Shown: piece after piece, positions 7,810 through 15,121 of the stretch
How positions within the stretch are numbered: the first letter of the stretch is position 1
Layout of the letters: each line of letters begins with the position of its first letter
Source of the DNA: DASSKW01 sp035690065
Lineage (GTDB): Bacteria > Pseudomonadota > Gammaproteobacteria > Natronospirales > REEB76
Direction: 5' to 3'
Assembly: GCA_035690065.1 (NCBI GenBank)
Contig: DASSKW010000105.1
Span: 1-15,582 of the forward strand
Length of the DNA: 15,582 nucleotides
Translations under genes and position numbers: made by a program
Notes under the pieces: generated by a model
The model's database searches: none
Seen by the model: the letters and a program-made list of their open reading frames with translations, nothing else
Told to the model about the DNA's origin: nothing

Positions 7810-9474
7810 ATGCCGACCCGTCACCGCGATATCGAACTGCATGCTCCGACCGGCCCGACCCTGTCCTGCAAAGGCTGGCAGCAGGAAGCCGCACTCAGGA
7901 TGCTGCACAACAATCTGGATCCGATGGTGGCGGAGAACCCGCATGAGCTGGTGGTCTATGGCGGTATCGGCCGGGCCGCCCGCAACTGGGAATGCTTCGA
8001 CAAGATCGTCGAGACCCTGAAGCGGCTCGAGAACGACGAGACCCTGCTGATCCAGTCCGGCAAGCCGGTCGGGGTGTTCAAGACCCACGCGGCCGCGCCA
8101 CGGGTGCTGATCGCGAATTCCAATCTGGTCGGCAAGTGGGCGACCTGGGACCATTTCTTCGAGCTCGACAAGAAAGGTCTGATGATGTTCGGGCAGATGA
8201 CGGCCGGTTCCTGGATCTATATCGGCACGCAAGGCATCGTGCAGGGCACCTACGAGACTTTCGCGGAAGCGGTACGCCAGCATTATCAGGGCAATGCCGG
8301 GGGCAGATGGCTGCTCACCGGCGGACTGGGCGGCATGGGCGGCGCGCAGCCGTTAGCCGCCGTGTTTGCCGGGTTGTGCTGCCTGGCGGTGGAAGTGGAT
8401 GAGAGCCGTATCGATAAACGCCTGGCGACGGGTTACCTCGATCACAAGGCAAGATCACTTACGGAAGCTACTACAATCTTGCGCGACGCGATGCAGAAGG
8501 GTGAAGCGGTCTCGGTCGGGCTGCTCGGCAATGCTGCCGAGGTGTTCGAGGAAATCCTGAACAGCGATTTTCAGCCGCACCTGGTTACCGATCAGACTTC
8601 CGCCCACGATCCTTTGAACGGTTATATCCCGGTCGGCTATTCGCTGGCCGCTGCCGCTGAATTGCGCGACAGCAATTCCAAAAAATATGTACAGCTTGCC
8701 AAGCAATCCATGGCGCGTCAGGTGCGCGCGATGCTGGGATTCCAGGCCAGGGGCATCCCCACGTTCGACTACGGCAACAATATCCGCGCGATGGCGCAGG
8801 ATGCGGGCGTGACCAATGCGTTCGATTTCAAGGGTTTCGTGCCGCTGTATATCCGGCCGCTGTTCTGCGAGGGCATGGGGCCGTTCCGTTGGGCCGCGCT
8901 ATCAGGCGACCCGGAGGATATCTACAAGACCGATGCCAAAGCGCGTGAACTGTTTCCGGACAAGACGCATCTGCATCGCTGGCTCGACATGGCGCGGGCC
9001 CGGATCAAATTTCAGGGTCTGCCGGCGCGTATCTGCTGGCTGGGTTACAAGGAGCGGCACTTGCTCGGTCTGGCGTTCAACGAGATGGTGCGCAACGGCG
9101 AATTGAAAGCACCGATCGTGATCGGGCGCGATCACCTCGACTCCGGGTCGGTCGCCTCACCGAACCGTGAAACCGAAGGTATGCGCGATGGCAGTGACGC
9201 CGTGGCCGATTGGCCGATCCTCAATGCCCTGCTCAATACTGCGAGCGGCGCTTCCTGGGTGAGCTTCCATCATGGCGGTGGGGTCGGGATGGGTTACGCG
9301 CTCCATGCCGGCGTAGTGATCGTCGCAGACGGGAGTGAAGGTGCGGAACAAGCGCTTACGCGCGTGTTGATCAATGATCCCGGCACCGGAGTGATGCGGC
9401 ATGCGGATGCCGGTTACGAGAAAGCCGCGGATACCGCCAGAGAACGGGGTCTGGATCTGCCGATGCTTCGTTGA
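7810..9474 (+). CDS. hutU: Urocanate hydratase (urocanase)
   Basis: This enzyme catalyses the second step of histidine degradation: urocanate + water to 4-imidazolone-5-propionate, using tightly bound NAD+ in the cytoplasm. The 554 residues match the usual length of about 555. Landmarks along the chain are VVYGGIGRAARNWE, SGKPVGVFKTHAAAPRVLIANSNLVG, MTAGSWIYIGTQGIVQGTYETF, GLGGMGGAQPLA, the DQTSAHDPLNGYIP segment, ARICWLGYKERHLLG and SFHHGGGVGMGYALHAG. Cys409 in ARICWLG corresponds to active-site Cys410 of the Pseudomonas enzyme. The frame is open back to 7750, but ATG 7810 gives the family N terminus and has AGGA (7799-7802) at good spacing. pxpA starts 12 bases after its stop. No hutI, hutG or hutC lies in the window, and hutH is about 5.7 kb away on the other strand. 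Confidence 0.97.
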   Translation: MPTRHRDIELHAPTGPTLSCKGWQQEAALRMLHNNLDPMVAENPHELVVYGGIGRAARNWECFDKIVETLKRLENDETLLIQSGKPVGVFKTHAAAPRVLIANSNLVGKWATWDHFFELDKKGLMMFGQMTAGSWIYIGTQGIVQGTYETFAEAVRQHYQGNAGGRWLLTGGLGGMGGAQPLAAVFAGLCCLAVEVDESRIDKRLATGYLDHKARSLTEATTILRDAMQKGEAVSVGLLGNAAEVFEEILNSDFQPHLVTDQTSAHDPLNGYIPVGYSLAAAAELRDSNSKKYVQLAKQSMARQVRAMLGFQARGIPTFDYGNNIRAMAQDAGVTNAFDFKGFVPLYIRPLFCEGMGPFRWAALSGDPEDIYKTDAKARELFPDKTHLHRWLDMARARIKFQGLPARICWLGYKERHLLGLAFNEMVRNGELKAPIVIGRDHLDSGSVASPNRETEGMRDGSDAVADWPILNALLNTASGASWVSFHHGGGVGMGYALHAGVVIVADGSEGAEQALTRVLINDPGTGVMRHADAGYEKAADTARERGLDLPMLR

Positions 9475-9486
9475 ACGGAGTTCACG

Positions 9487-10239
9487 ATGACAAACGCCGG
9501 CGTCATCGATCTCAATGCCGACCTGGGGGAAGGCTGCGGCGATGATGCTGCCGTGTTGCAGATCGTGACCAGTGCCAACATCGCCTGCGGCGGCCATGCT
9601 GGTGACGCGGAAACCATGCGCCTTACTGTGCAAGGTGCCATCCAGAACGGTGTCACGATCGGCGCGCACGTCTCCTATCCTGATCGCGAACATTTCGGGC
9701 GCCGGGATATGGAGTTGCCGGACCGGCAACTCAGCGAGGAAGTCCTGCGACAAATCCGCAATCTGGATACCTGCGTCCATGCATGCGGTACACGGGTCCG
9801 CTATGTAAAAGCGCATGGTGCGTTGTACAACCGCATGGCTGAGGATGCGGAGGTTGCCGATGCGGTGATATCTGCCATCAAACAATCTGATCCAGACTTG
9901 GTGTTGCTGACTTTGCCCGATTGCATCGCGATGCGCCAGGCAGTGAGCGCCGGTCTGCAGGCGGTTGCGGAAGCCTTTGCGGATCGTGCCTATACCGATG
10001 CAGGCAAGTTGTTGCCGCGTAATCGGACCGGTGCCGTGATCGACGATCCGGAGGTCGTGTCCCGACGCGGCGTTGAAATCGCGTTACGAGGCCGGGTGCG
10101 CAGTTTCGACGGACAGGAAGTGGCTGTTGCAGCGCGTTCCTTGTGCGTGCATGGCGATACCCCGAACGCCGTAATCCTTGCACGCACATTGCGTGCCGGT
10201 CTGGAACAGGCGGGCTTGCGCATCGCCGCCTTCGCATGA
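9487..10239 (+). CDS. pxpA: 5-oxoprolinase subunit A (LamB/YcsF family)
   Basis: Subunit of the prokaryotic ATP-dependent 5-oxoprolinase PxpABC, which opens 5-oxo-L-proline (pyroglutamate) to glutamate. The 250 residues match the LamB/YcsF family length. The family motifs are in order: DLNADLGEGCG at the N terminus, SANIACGGHAGD, GAHVSYPDREHFGRR, VKAHGALYN and FADRAYTDAGKLLPR, then CVHGDTPNA near the end. It adopts a TIM-barrel-like deacetylase-related fold and is cytoplasmic. GGAG at 9477-9480 supports ATG 9487, only 12 bases after hutU, so both are probably on one transcript. Its stop overlaps the pxpB start (ATGA, 10236-10239). Most pxp clusters are not joined to a hut gene, so the link here is unusual. 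Confidence 0.94.
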   Translation: MTNAGVIDLNADLGEGCGDDAAVLQIVTSANIACGGHAGDAETMRLTVQGAIQNGVTIGAHVSYPDREHFGRRDMELPDRQLSEEVLRQIRNLDTCVHACGTRVRYVKAHGALYNRMAEDAEVADAVISAIKQSDPDLVLLTLPDCIAMRQAVSAGLQAVAEAFADRAYTDAGKLLPRNRTGAVIDDPEVVSRRGVEIALRGRVRSFDGQEVAVAARSLCVHGDTPNAVILARTLRAGLEQAGLRIAAFA

Positions 10240-10847
10240 ATATCCGTCTGCTGGGGGACTCGGCATTGCTGGTGGAGTTACCCGATTTCAAAGTCGCGCA
10301 AGCATTGCGCCACGAGATCTGTGCATCTGCGTGGCAGGGGATTCTGGAGCTGGTGCCGGGTTACAACAGTTTGCTTATCGAGACCGATCCGCTCAAGCTG
10401 GACGTTGAGCGACTTGCGACCCGTATCCAGAAGTTCGCCACGGGTTCCTTATTCCTGCCGGTACCAAACGAACATGAATTTGCCGTGCGTTACGATGGAC
10501 CGGACCTGCAGGCGGTCGCGGAAGTGACCGGCCTGACGATCGCTGAAGTGATCGGGCGTCACAGCGCTTCAACTTACACTGTCGCCTTTCTCGGATTTGC
10601 GCCCGGCTTTCCGTATCTCGTCGGTCTTGATCCGGCTTTGCAGGTGGCACGACTCAAGACGCCACGCACGCGAGTGCCGGCAGGCGCGGTCGCGATAGCG
10701 GATCAGTTTGCCGGCATCTATCCACAGGCGACTCCGGGTGGCTGGAGGCTGCTTGGATCCACTGCAGCGAAATTGTTCGATGCCAGTCGGGATACGCCCG
10801 CCTTGCTGGCGCCCGGCGATCGGGTACGCTTTCGAGCCATGCCATGA
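10236..10847 (+). CDS. pxpB: 5-oxoprolinase subunit B (KipI family)
   Basis: The second 5-oxoprolinase subunit, 203 residues. It belongs to the KipI/allophanate hydrolase subunit 1 family. Recognisable segments are the N-terminal IRLLGDSALLVEL, VPGYNSLLIETDP, the central HEFAVRYDGPDLQAVAEVTGL, and the strongly conserved YTVAFLGFAPGFPYLVGLDP followed by RLKTPRTRVPAGAVAIA and GIYPQATPGGWRLLG. The open frame extends upstream into pxpA, but ATG 10236 gives the normal N terminus. It forms an ATGA overlap with the pxpA stop. An identical four-base overlap joins it to pxpC at 10844-10847. These overlaps indicate translational coupling, as expected for subunits of one complex. The family name comes from B. 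subtilis KipI, a kinase inhibitor, but the full ABC set argues for the oxoprolinase role. Confidence 0.93.
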   Translation: MNIRLLGDSALLVELPDFKVAQALRHEICASAWQGILELVPGYNSLLIETDPLKLDVERLATRIQKFATGSLFLPVPNEHEFAVRYDGPDLQAVAEVTGLTIAEVIGRHSASTYTVAFLGFAPGFPYLVGLDPALQVARLKTPRTRVPAGAVAIADQFAGIYPQATPGGWRLLGSTAAKLFDASRDTPALLAPGDRVRFRAMP

Positions 10848-11869
10848 TTACCGTACTCGAACCGGGAATGTTGACCACGCTACAGGACGGCGGTCGCACG
10901 GGTTTCGCACACTTGGGCGTGCCGCACGCCGGTGCCGCGGATTTGCTGAGCCTCCGACACGCCAATCGTCTGGTGGGGAATGTCGATGATCGCACTGCCG
11001 CACTCGAATTCACGCTATGCGGACCGACCTTGCGTTTCGATGTGGCAAGCGTGTTGGCATTGACCGGCGGGACGTTGGATGCGCGGCTGGATGGCCAACC
11101 AGTCACCATGTACCAGAGTGTCCCGGTCAAGGCCGGGCAGGTTCTTGTCTGCGGAAAGTTGAGTAGTGGCGTAAGGGCCTATCTTGCCGTAAGTGGCGGC
11201 ATTCCCGGTACGCCTGTATTGGGTAGCGTCGCGACAGATACCCTGTCCGGATTGGGTGCGCCGGTTCTGCGTATGCACGATGTGTTGTCCATTGAGACCA
11301 CGGAGATGCGCGTTGGGTTCTATCTGCGCATCGCTCCACGGTTCAGCGACGATATCACGCTGCGGATCCTGGCCGGTCCGCATCGGGAGTGTTTTGCTGA
11401 GGAAGCGCTGCGTGACTTGCATGAAAGATGTTTCACGGTAAATCAATCGAGTGACCGCACCGGCGTGCGTCTGAACGAGGCGCTGTCTTTGCCGAAAGCG
11501 CCGGGTGAGCTGCCGTCGCAGGGTATGACGACCGGTGCGATCCAGGTGCCTGGCGATGGATGCCCCGTGATACTGCTGCCGAATCACGGTACGACGGGTG
11601 GTTATCCGGTGATCGCGACGGTGATCAGCGCGGATCACTGGCAGTTGGGCCAACTCGCTGCCGGCACGCGAGTACATTTCGTGCAGGTTGACCGTACCCA
11701 GGCATTGACGGCCTTGCGTGAGCAGGAACAGGCTTTGCAGGAAGATATCCTGGATGCCGATGGCCCCTTGCTGGCGGCGCGCGCCTTGTTGTTGTTGGCG
11801 CGCTCGAATCCCGAGTTGAGCGAGTTGCGGATGAAACAGGGCACACACCAGGTAAGACTGCGTCGCTGA
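10844..11869 (+). CDS. pxpC: 5-oxoprolinase subunit C (biotin-dependent carboxyltransferase-like, KipA family)
   Basis: The third 5-oxoprolinase subunit, 341 residues, homologous to allophanate hydrolase subunit 2 and KipA. It begins with ITVLEPGMLTTLQDGGRTGFAHLGVPHAGAADLLSLRHANRLVGN, the family's most conserved stretch. Later come ALEFTLCGPTLRF, LALTGG, GVRAYLAVSGGI, SSDRTGVRLN, LPSQGMTTGAIQVPGDGCPVILLPNHGTTGGYPVIATVISAD and LGQLAAGTRVHF. PxpB and PxpC are thought to form the ATP-using lactam-opening part with PxpA. Length and motifs look intact. The C-terminal 50 residues are Leu/Ala/Arg-rich and more variable. The next gene starts about 40 bases downstream on the same strand. Confidence 0.94.
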   Translation: MITVLEPGMLTTLQDGGRTGFAHLGVPHAGAADLLSLRHANRLVGNVDDRTAALEFTLCGPTLRFDVASVLALTGGTLDARLDGQPVTMYQSVPVKAGQVLVCGKLSSGVRAYLAVSGGIPGTPVLGSVATDTLSGLGAPVLRMHDVLSIETTEMRVGFYLRIAPRFSDDITLRILAGPHRECFAEEALRDLHERCFTVNQSSDRTGVRLNEALSLPKAPGELPSQGMTTGAIQVPGDGCPVILLPNHGTTGGYPVIATVISADHWQLGQLAAGTRVHFVQVDRTQALTALREQEQALQEDILDADGPLLAARALLLLARSNPELSELRMKQGTHQVRLRR

Positions 11870-11908
11870 AAGCAGTTATTTGCACGAACAAGGAACTTGA
11901 TTCAGGCA

Positions 11909-12385
11909 ATGAAGATGATTCGCCGACATGCCTGGTTGTTTACATGTGTCTGCATGGGTATCGTCTCTTGCGCGCCCTGGCCGGAGCGCCCGGATACCGC
12001 GGTGCAGGCTTATCGGCCCAGCAAGAGTGCGCAGATACTTGATTTGGTCCGCAGTGAATTGGGTGTGCCTTATGTATATGGCGGCAGCAGTCCCAGGGGT
12101 TTCGATTGCAGCGGTCTTGTCTATTATGTGTATCGTCAGGCCGGCATCAAGATTCCGCGTACCGCGAATGCGCAGTTTTATGCCTCGCACCCGGTCACAC
12201 TTGCCGACCTGCAACCCGGCGATCTGGTGTTCTTCGAGATTGCCGGGGACGCCCAGCTGCATGTCGGTATCTACGCCGGTGGCGGCAGTTTCATCCACGC
12301 ACCGGAGACGGGCGAAGTGGTGTCGTATGCACAACTCGGCAATCCCTACTGGCAGGCTCGCTTCATCGGTGGCGGGCGATTATGA
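11909..12385 (+). CDS. NlpC/P60 family lipoprotein (cell-wall peptidase)
   Basis: A predicted 158-residue envelope lipoprotein with a papain-like NlpC/P60 domain, a type that usually cleaves the D-Glu-DAP bond of peptidoglycan stem peptides. The signal region MKMIRRHAWLFTCVCMGIVSC ends in a lipobox at Cys21. The catalytic set is visible: Cys67 in RGFDCSGLVYYVY, His118 in QLHVGIYAGGG and His130 in SFIHAPETG. PYVYGGSSP before the cysteine and LQPGDLVFF before the first histidine are standard. The frame is open to a TTG at 11897, but ATG 11909 gives a better signal peptide; its ribosome binding site is weak. It is an Spr/MepS-like minimal enzyme. It lies about 40 bases after pxpC and could be at the end of that operon, though its role is unrelated. 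Confidence 0.88.
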   Translation: MKMIRRHAWLFTCVCMGIVSCAPWPERPDTAVQAYRPSKSAQILDLVRSELGVPYVYGGSSPRGFDCSGLVYYVYRQAGIKIPRTANAQFYASHPVTLADLQPGDLVFFEIAGDAQLHVGIYAGGGSFIHAPETGEVVSYAQLGNPYWQARFIGGGRL

Positions 12386-12450
12386 CCCGAATGTCTCCAG
12401 ACACCCGAAGTAAACCTGCTGCATCGTATCTGGCAGATCAGACAGTACGG

Positions 12451-12456
12451 TAAAAT
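12451..12456 (+). promoter_or_regulatory. Candidate -10 box for the MFS gene
   Basis: TAAAAT in the context ACGGTAAAATCGGCG, 81 bases before the MFS start, within a 152-base gap. It resembles the TAAAAT ahead of purL and the TACAAT ahead of hutU. No clear -35 is seen. No strong terminator for the preceding gene was found in the gap. Confidence 0.35.
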
Positions 12457-12537
12457 CGGCGACCTGATTCTGTTTCTGCCTCTCCAATTGTCACCGCATG
12501 TCCGAGCCGGCTTTGCGGGCGATCAAAGGTTGCACGC

Positions 12538-13764
12538 ATGTGGTTGGCCCTCACTGAATTGCACCCCACCACCCGGCGATTGCTGGCGGCGCGCACGACC
12601 CGGAGCGTGGCACAGGGCGCGCTGACTGCAGACCTGGCGCTCTATCTGCACGCCTTGCATTGGAGTGGTTTGCAGATAGGTCTGGCACTTACCGCCGGCG
12701 GGCTGATCGCGGCCGCCTTGAGCATCATCATCGGCATCGTCAGCGATCGTCTCAAACGCAGGCCTTTTCTGCTCTACAACGAAGGCCTGACGATACTCTG
12801 CGGTCTTGCGCCATTGATAAGCGCCAATTTTGCAGTACTGGCCGTCGCTATCATCGTCGGTGGTTTCGGCCGCGGCAGAAACGGTTCAGCCGGGCCGTTC
12901 GCACCTGCGGAACAGGCCTGGCTTGCTGAAGTCATCGCGCCGGGCAAGCATGGTTGGATCTATAGTCTCAATACTGCGGTTGGTTTCTTCGGTATGACAC
13001 TGGGCGCATTGCTCGGCATCCTGCCGGCTTTCTGGGAGCATTCACTCGGACCGCGTCTGGCCTACAGCCCCATCTTCCTGATAGTCGCGATCGGTGGATG
13101 TATAAATCTCTGGCTGCTGAGCGGGGCACACGAGATGCGGGCCGCACCTGCATCACGTCCTGTCGCAGAAGTCGCCAGAAGCAGTCAGACCCGGCGTTTC
13201 GAGAACCATATCCTGTTCCGATTGTTTCAACTCAACACCATCAATGGGCTGTCGATCGGTTTGACCGGACCACTGATCGCCTACTGGTTTGCGCTGAGAT
13301 TCCGTGTCGGTCCGGGCGCGATCGCGCCGATGATGGCCGTCACCTTCGCCCTTACCGGGATGAGCTCCATCTATGCGGGCAGACTTACTGAGCGGCACGG
13401 GCTGGTCAGTGCGGTGTTATGGGCGCGTGGCATCGGCGTCGCGCTGTTGGTGCTATTACCGCTTTCGCCCTGGTTCTGGCTGGCAGCGTTGATTTACATG
13501 CTGCGGCTGATGTCGAGTGGCGCATCGTTGGGCGCGCGTCAGGCGCAGGTCGTGTCACTGGTGAGAGACGAACGCCGCGGGTTGGCTGCCAGCGTCAATG
13601 CGGCCTCGTTCCAGGTACCGCAATCCATCGGACCGGGCATCGCCGGGCCGATGATCGCGGCAGGGATGTTTGTCACGCCGTTCTACGTCGCCGCTGTGCT
13701 GCAGGCGATCTATGTGATTGGCTATGGAAGAGTGTTCCGGCGCTATGAACGTGTTGAAACTTGA
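12538..13764 (+). CDS. Major facilitator superfamily (MFS) transporter
   Basis: A 408-residue inner-membrane protein of the usual MFS length, with many hydrophobic segments suggesting about 12 helices. The loop between helices 2 and 3 has the MFS motif A form GIVSDRLKRRPFLL (residues 66-79). Helix-rich stretches follow at about 86-108, 143-165, 176-195, and through 235-400. A distinctive FGRGRNGSAGPFAPAEQAWLAEV segment (110-132) marks a particular subfamily of putative permeases. The substrate cannot be inferred. AAAGG about eight bases upstream supports ATG 12538. Its place downstream of hutU-pxpABC could suggest import of histidine, urocanate or oxoproline or export of a product, but it probably has its own promoter and the link is speculative. 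Confidence 0.85.
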   Translation: MWLALTELHPTTRRLLAARTTRSVAQGALTADLALYLHALHWSGLQIGLALTAGGLIAAALSIIIGIVSDRLKRRPFLLYNEGLTILCGLAPLISANFAVLAVAIIVGGFGRGRNGSAGPFAPAEQAWLAEVIAPGKHGWIYSLNTAVGFFGMTLGALLGILPAFWEHSLGPRLAYSPIFLIVAIGGCINLWLLSGAHEMRAAPASRPVAEVARSSQTRRFENHILFRLFQLNTINGLSIGLTGPLIAYWFALRFRVGPGAIAPMMAVTFALTGMSSIYAGRLTERHGLVSAVLWARGIGVALLVLLPLSPWFWLAALIYMLRLMSSGASLGARQAQVVSLVRDERRGLAASVNAASFQVPQSIGPGIAGPMIAAGMFVTPFYVAAVLQAIYVIGYGRVFRRYERVET

Positions 13765-13837
13765 AGCATCATTTGATCGTCGGTGTGCTCGACACAATCG
13801 GCCCTGTCTTGAAGACTCCCTGTGTCGGGCATTGCAG

Positions 13838-13858
13838 AAATATTTCTATTGAATATTT
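13838..13858. terminator. A+T-rich inverted repeat between convergent genes
   Basis: AAATATT (13838-13844) and AATATTT (13852-13858) are perfect arms around a seven-base loop, followed on the plus strand by TT. It lies between the ends of the MFS and DUF4382 genes. A stem with no G-C pairs would be weak, so a termination role is tentative. Confidence 0.25.
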
Positions 13859-13880
13859 TTATCGCGTGCAGCGGATCCGC

Positions 13881-14756
13881 TTAGTTCATCGTCACGATGG
13901 CTGTCGCATGGTTGGTGACAGTCGTCTGTTTGACAGATGAGAAATGTATCGTATCAGCAGTGTCCGGGTTATCCAGGTTGGCTTCACAGGTGAAAGCCGC
14001 AGTGTACTGGCCTGGCGGCAAGAAGCCGGCAGTGAATCCATATTGGCCTGAGGTGACATTCAGACCTACCAGTGCACTCGTAATCGGTTGCACTATTCCT
14101 GACGTCGCATTTATTTCAACATCGGTAGGGGTGACATCGCCGCTGTAAATATAGACGGCGGGGACGCAAGTGCTGGTCAAAAGCGTGGTATCGACCGTCC
14201 CGCTGATGGTTCCATATGAGTTGTTGTTAACCGCACGCAGCACCGGGCGCAAGATGTATTTCGTGGGGTTGTTCGGATCTTTGATAATCGATTTCCGCAA
14301 ATCGAGGTCTATGGTGATATTTGCTTCGCCGTTTGATGGCATGGTGAAATTTATGGGAGCAGTGACAGTGGTGGGCTCACCGGTCGGTATGTATAGCTGA
14401 TGGACCGTGCCATCGGTCAGCGCGATTGAGGAAACGTTGCTATTGACATCGGCACTGAAGTCGAGAGAGATAGACTGATATTCTCCGGCCGGAAGTTGGG
14501 CAGCCGTCATGAGGTAACCTTCCAGGCCACCCTGTAGCTGGTAAAAATCGGGTGTTTCGATTTGCGGAGTGGGGAAGTAATAAACACCACCGGTGCCCTG
14601 CACTTTTACACCTACCAGGCCGATATTCACGCTGATCGCGTTATCGATTGGTGCATCGGTCAAATATACGGTCAGACCAGTGTTGCCACTCCCGCCGCAA
14701 CTGGCCAACAGCAGCACACAGCACACAAGGATACAACGCAGAATCAATCTGGACAT
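13881..14756 (-). CDS. DUF4382 domain-containing lipoprotein
   Basis: A 291-residue predicted lipoprotein. The signal MSRLILRCILVCCVLLLASC ends in a lipobox at Cys20, followed by a GGSGN linker. The DUF4382 domain begins GLTVYLTDAPIDNAISVNIGLVGVKVQ (about 27-53) and continues through FYQLQGG, LPAGEYQSISLDF and DLRKSI to about residue 170. The domain is of unknown function. The C-terminal part (about 180-291), with SYGTISGTVDTTLL and GFLPPGQYTAAFTCEA, resembles carboxypeptidase-regulatory-like beta-sandwich repeats. It is rich in Thr, Ser, Asn and Val, as in secreted beta proteins. GGAG lies five bases before the ATG. Base composition is lower in G+C than neighbouring genes. The gene stands alone behind a 375-base leader that carries a strong terminator, suggesting conditional expression. 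Confidence 0.87.
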   Translation of the reverse strand: MSRLILRCILVCCVLLLASCGGSGNTGLTVYLTDAPIDNAISVNIGLVGVKVQGTGGVYYFPTPQIETPDFYQLQGGLEGYLMTAAQLPAGEYQSISLDFSADVNSNVSSIALTDGTVHQLYIPTGEPTTVTAPINFTMPSNGEANITIDLDLRKSIIKDPNNPTKYILRPVLRAVNNNSYGTISGTVDTTLLTSTCVPAVYIYSGDVTPTDVEINATSGIVQPITSALVGLNVTSGQYGFTAGFLPPGQYTAAFTCEANLDNPDTADTIHFSSVKQTTVTNHATAIVTMN

Positions 14757-14947
14757 GGAAGCTCCGGAAGGCGTGAATCAGGGCAGATAGGGCAGGGTTT
14801 TCGGGAACCAAGCGTAACAACGGCGCCAAGTTTACCGCGTAAAGAGCGAAAGTCCCAGAGTGCGGGGCAGAATAAAAAAGAGGGGCCTCTTGTCAAAGGG
14901 GGAAAACAAGAGGCCCCGGACTCCCCCACGTTGCGTGAGGTTGTCAT
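14744..14947 (-). other. Possible 67-codon upstream ORF in the DUF4382 leader
   Basis: ATG at 14947 is preceded by GGAGGTGA, a near-perfect Shine-Dalgarno sequence nine bases away. The ORF runs through the terminator hairpin and ends 12 bases inside the DUF4382 gene, overlapping its start. The product (beginning MTTSRNVGESG) has no recognised motif, and its codon content looks like non-coding sequence. It may act as a translated leader or be accidental. Confidence 0.25.
14871..14917 (-). terminator. Strong intrinsic terminator upstream of the DUF4382 gene
   Basis: GGGGCCTCTTGT (14882-14893) and ACAAGAGGCCCC (14906-14917) are perfect 12-base arms around a 12-base loop. On the minus strand the hairpin is followed by TCTTTTTT. 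It could end hutH transcripts (about 215 bases past the stop) or act as the conditional terminator of the DUF4382 leader. Confidence 0.85.
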
Positions 14948-14990
14948 AAAAAACCTTCACCTCCGATGCCGCCTGGAGACTGGCGCAACG
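14929..14990 (-). ncRNA. Candidate structured RNA (riboswitch- or attenuator-like)
   Basis: CGTTGCG (14929-14935) and CGCAACG (14984-14990) can close a 7-base-pair stem. Inside it, GTGAGGTT (14935-14942) pairs with AACCTTCAC (14952-14960) with one bulged base, and a short GCC/GGC stem (14971-14973 with 14982-14984) can form. The stems share a few bases, so they may be alternatives. A terminator follows directly on the minus strand. I do not recognise a known riboswitch class. Confidence 0.4.
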
Positions 14991-15032
14991 GGCAAAATCC
15001 TTCCAGACACGAACAAAAGTCTAACACAAAAA

Positions 15033-15046
15033 ACGATATATATCGT
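15033..15046. promoter_or_regulatory. Perfect A+T-rich palindrome, candidate operator
   Basis: ACGATATATATCGT is a perfect 14-base palindrome, and another GATATAT lies nearby at 15052-15058. On the minus strand it contains -10-like hexamers (GATATA, TATATA) about 17-18 bases after TCGGACA, a weak -35. It could be a repressor site over the promoter for the DUF4382 transcript. TTTTTT follows it on the minus strand, so it could also be a weak hutH terminator. Confidence 0.4.
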
Positions 15047-15121
15047 GTAGATGATATATTTGTCCGAACTTGTGGATAGGACGCTGGGACGGATGAATAG
15101 TTCAATAAGTTGCGGCGTAAT

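Noticed and set aside
9157..9885. 242-codon open frame on the minus strand
   Set aside because: It spans the antisense of hutU and pxpA, both well identified.
11015..11848. 277-codon open frame on the minus strand
   Set aside because: It is a shadow of pxpC, which carries full family motifs; the product is Arg/Gln/His-rich with no motif.
12497..12556. ATG 12497 as the MFS gene start
   Set aside because: It is out of frame and meets a stop codon after about 19 codons.
14921..15000. Cyclic-di-GMP (GEMM) riboswitch, suggested by GCAACGGGCAAAATCC on the plus strand
   Set aside because: The remaining conserved stems and the GNRA-loop hairpin are missing, and on the plus strand no gene follows; the resemblance is limited to a few bases.
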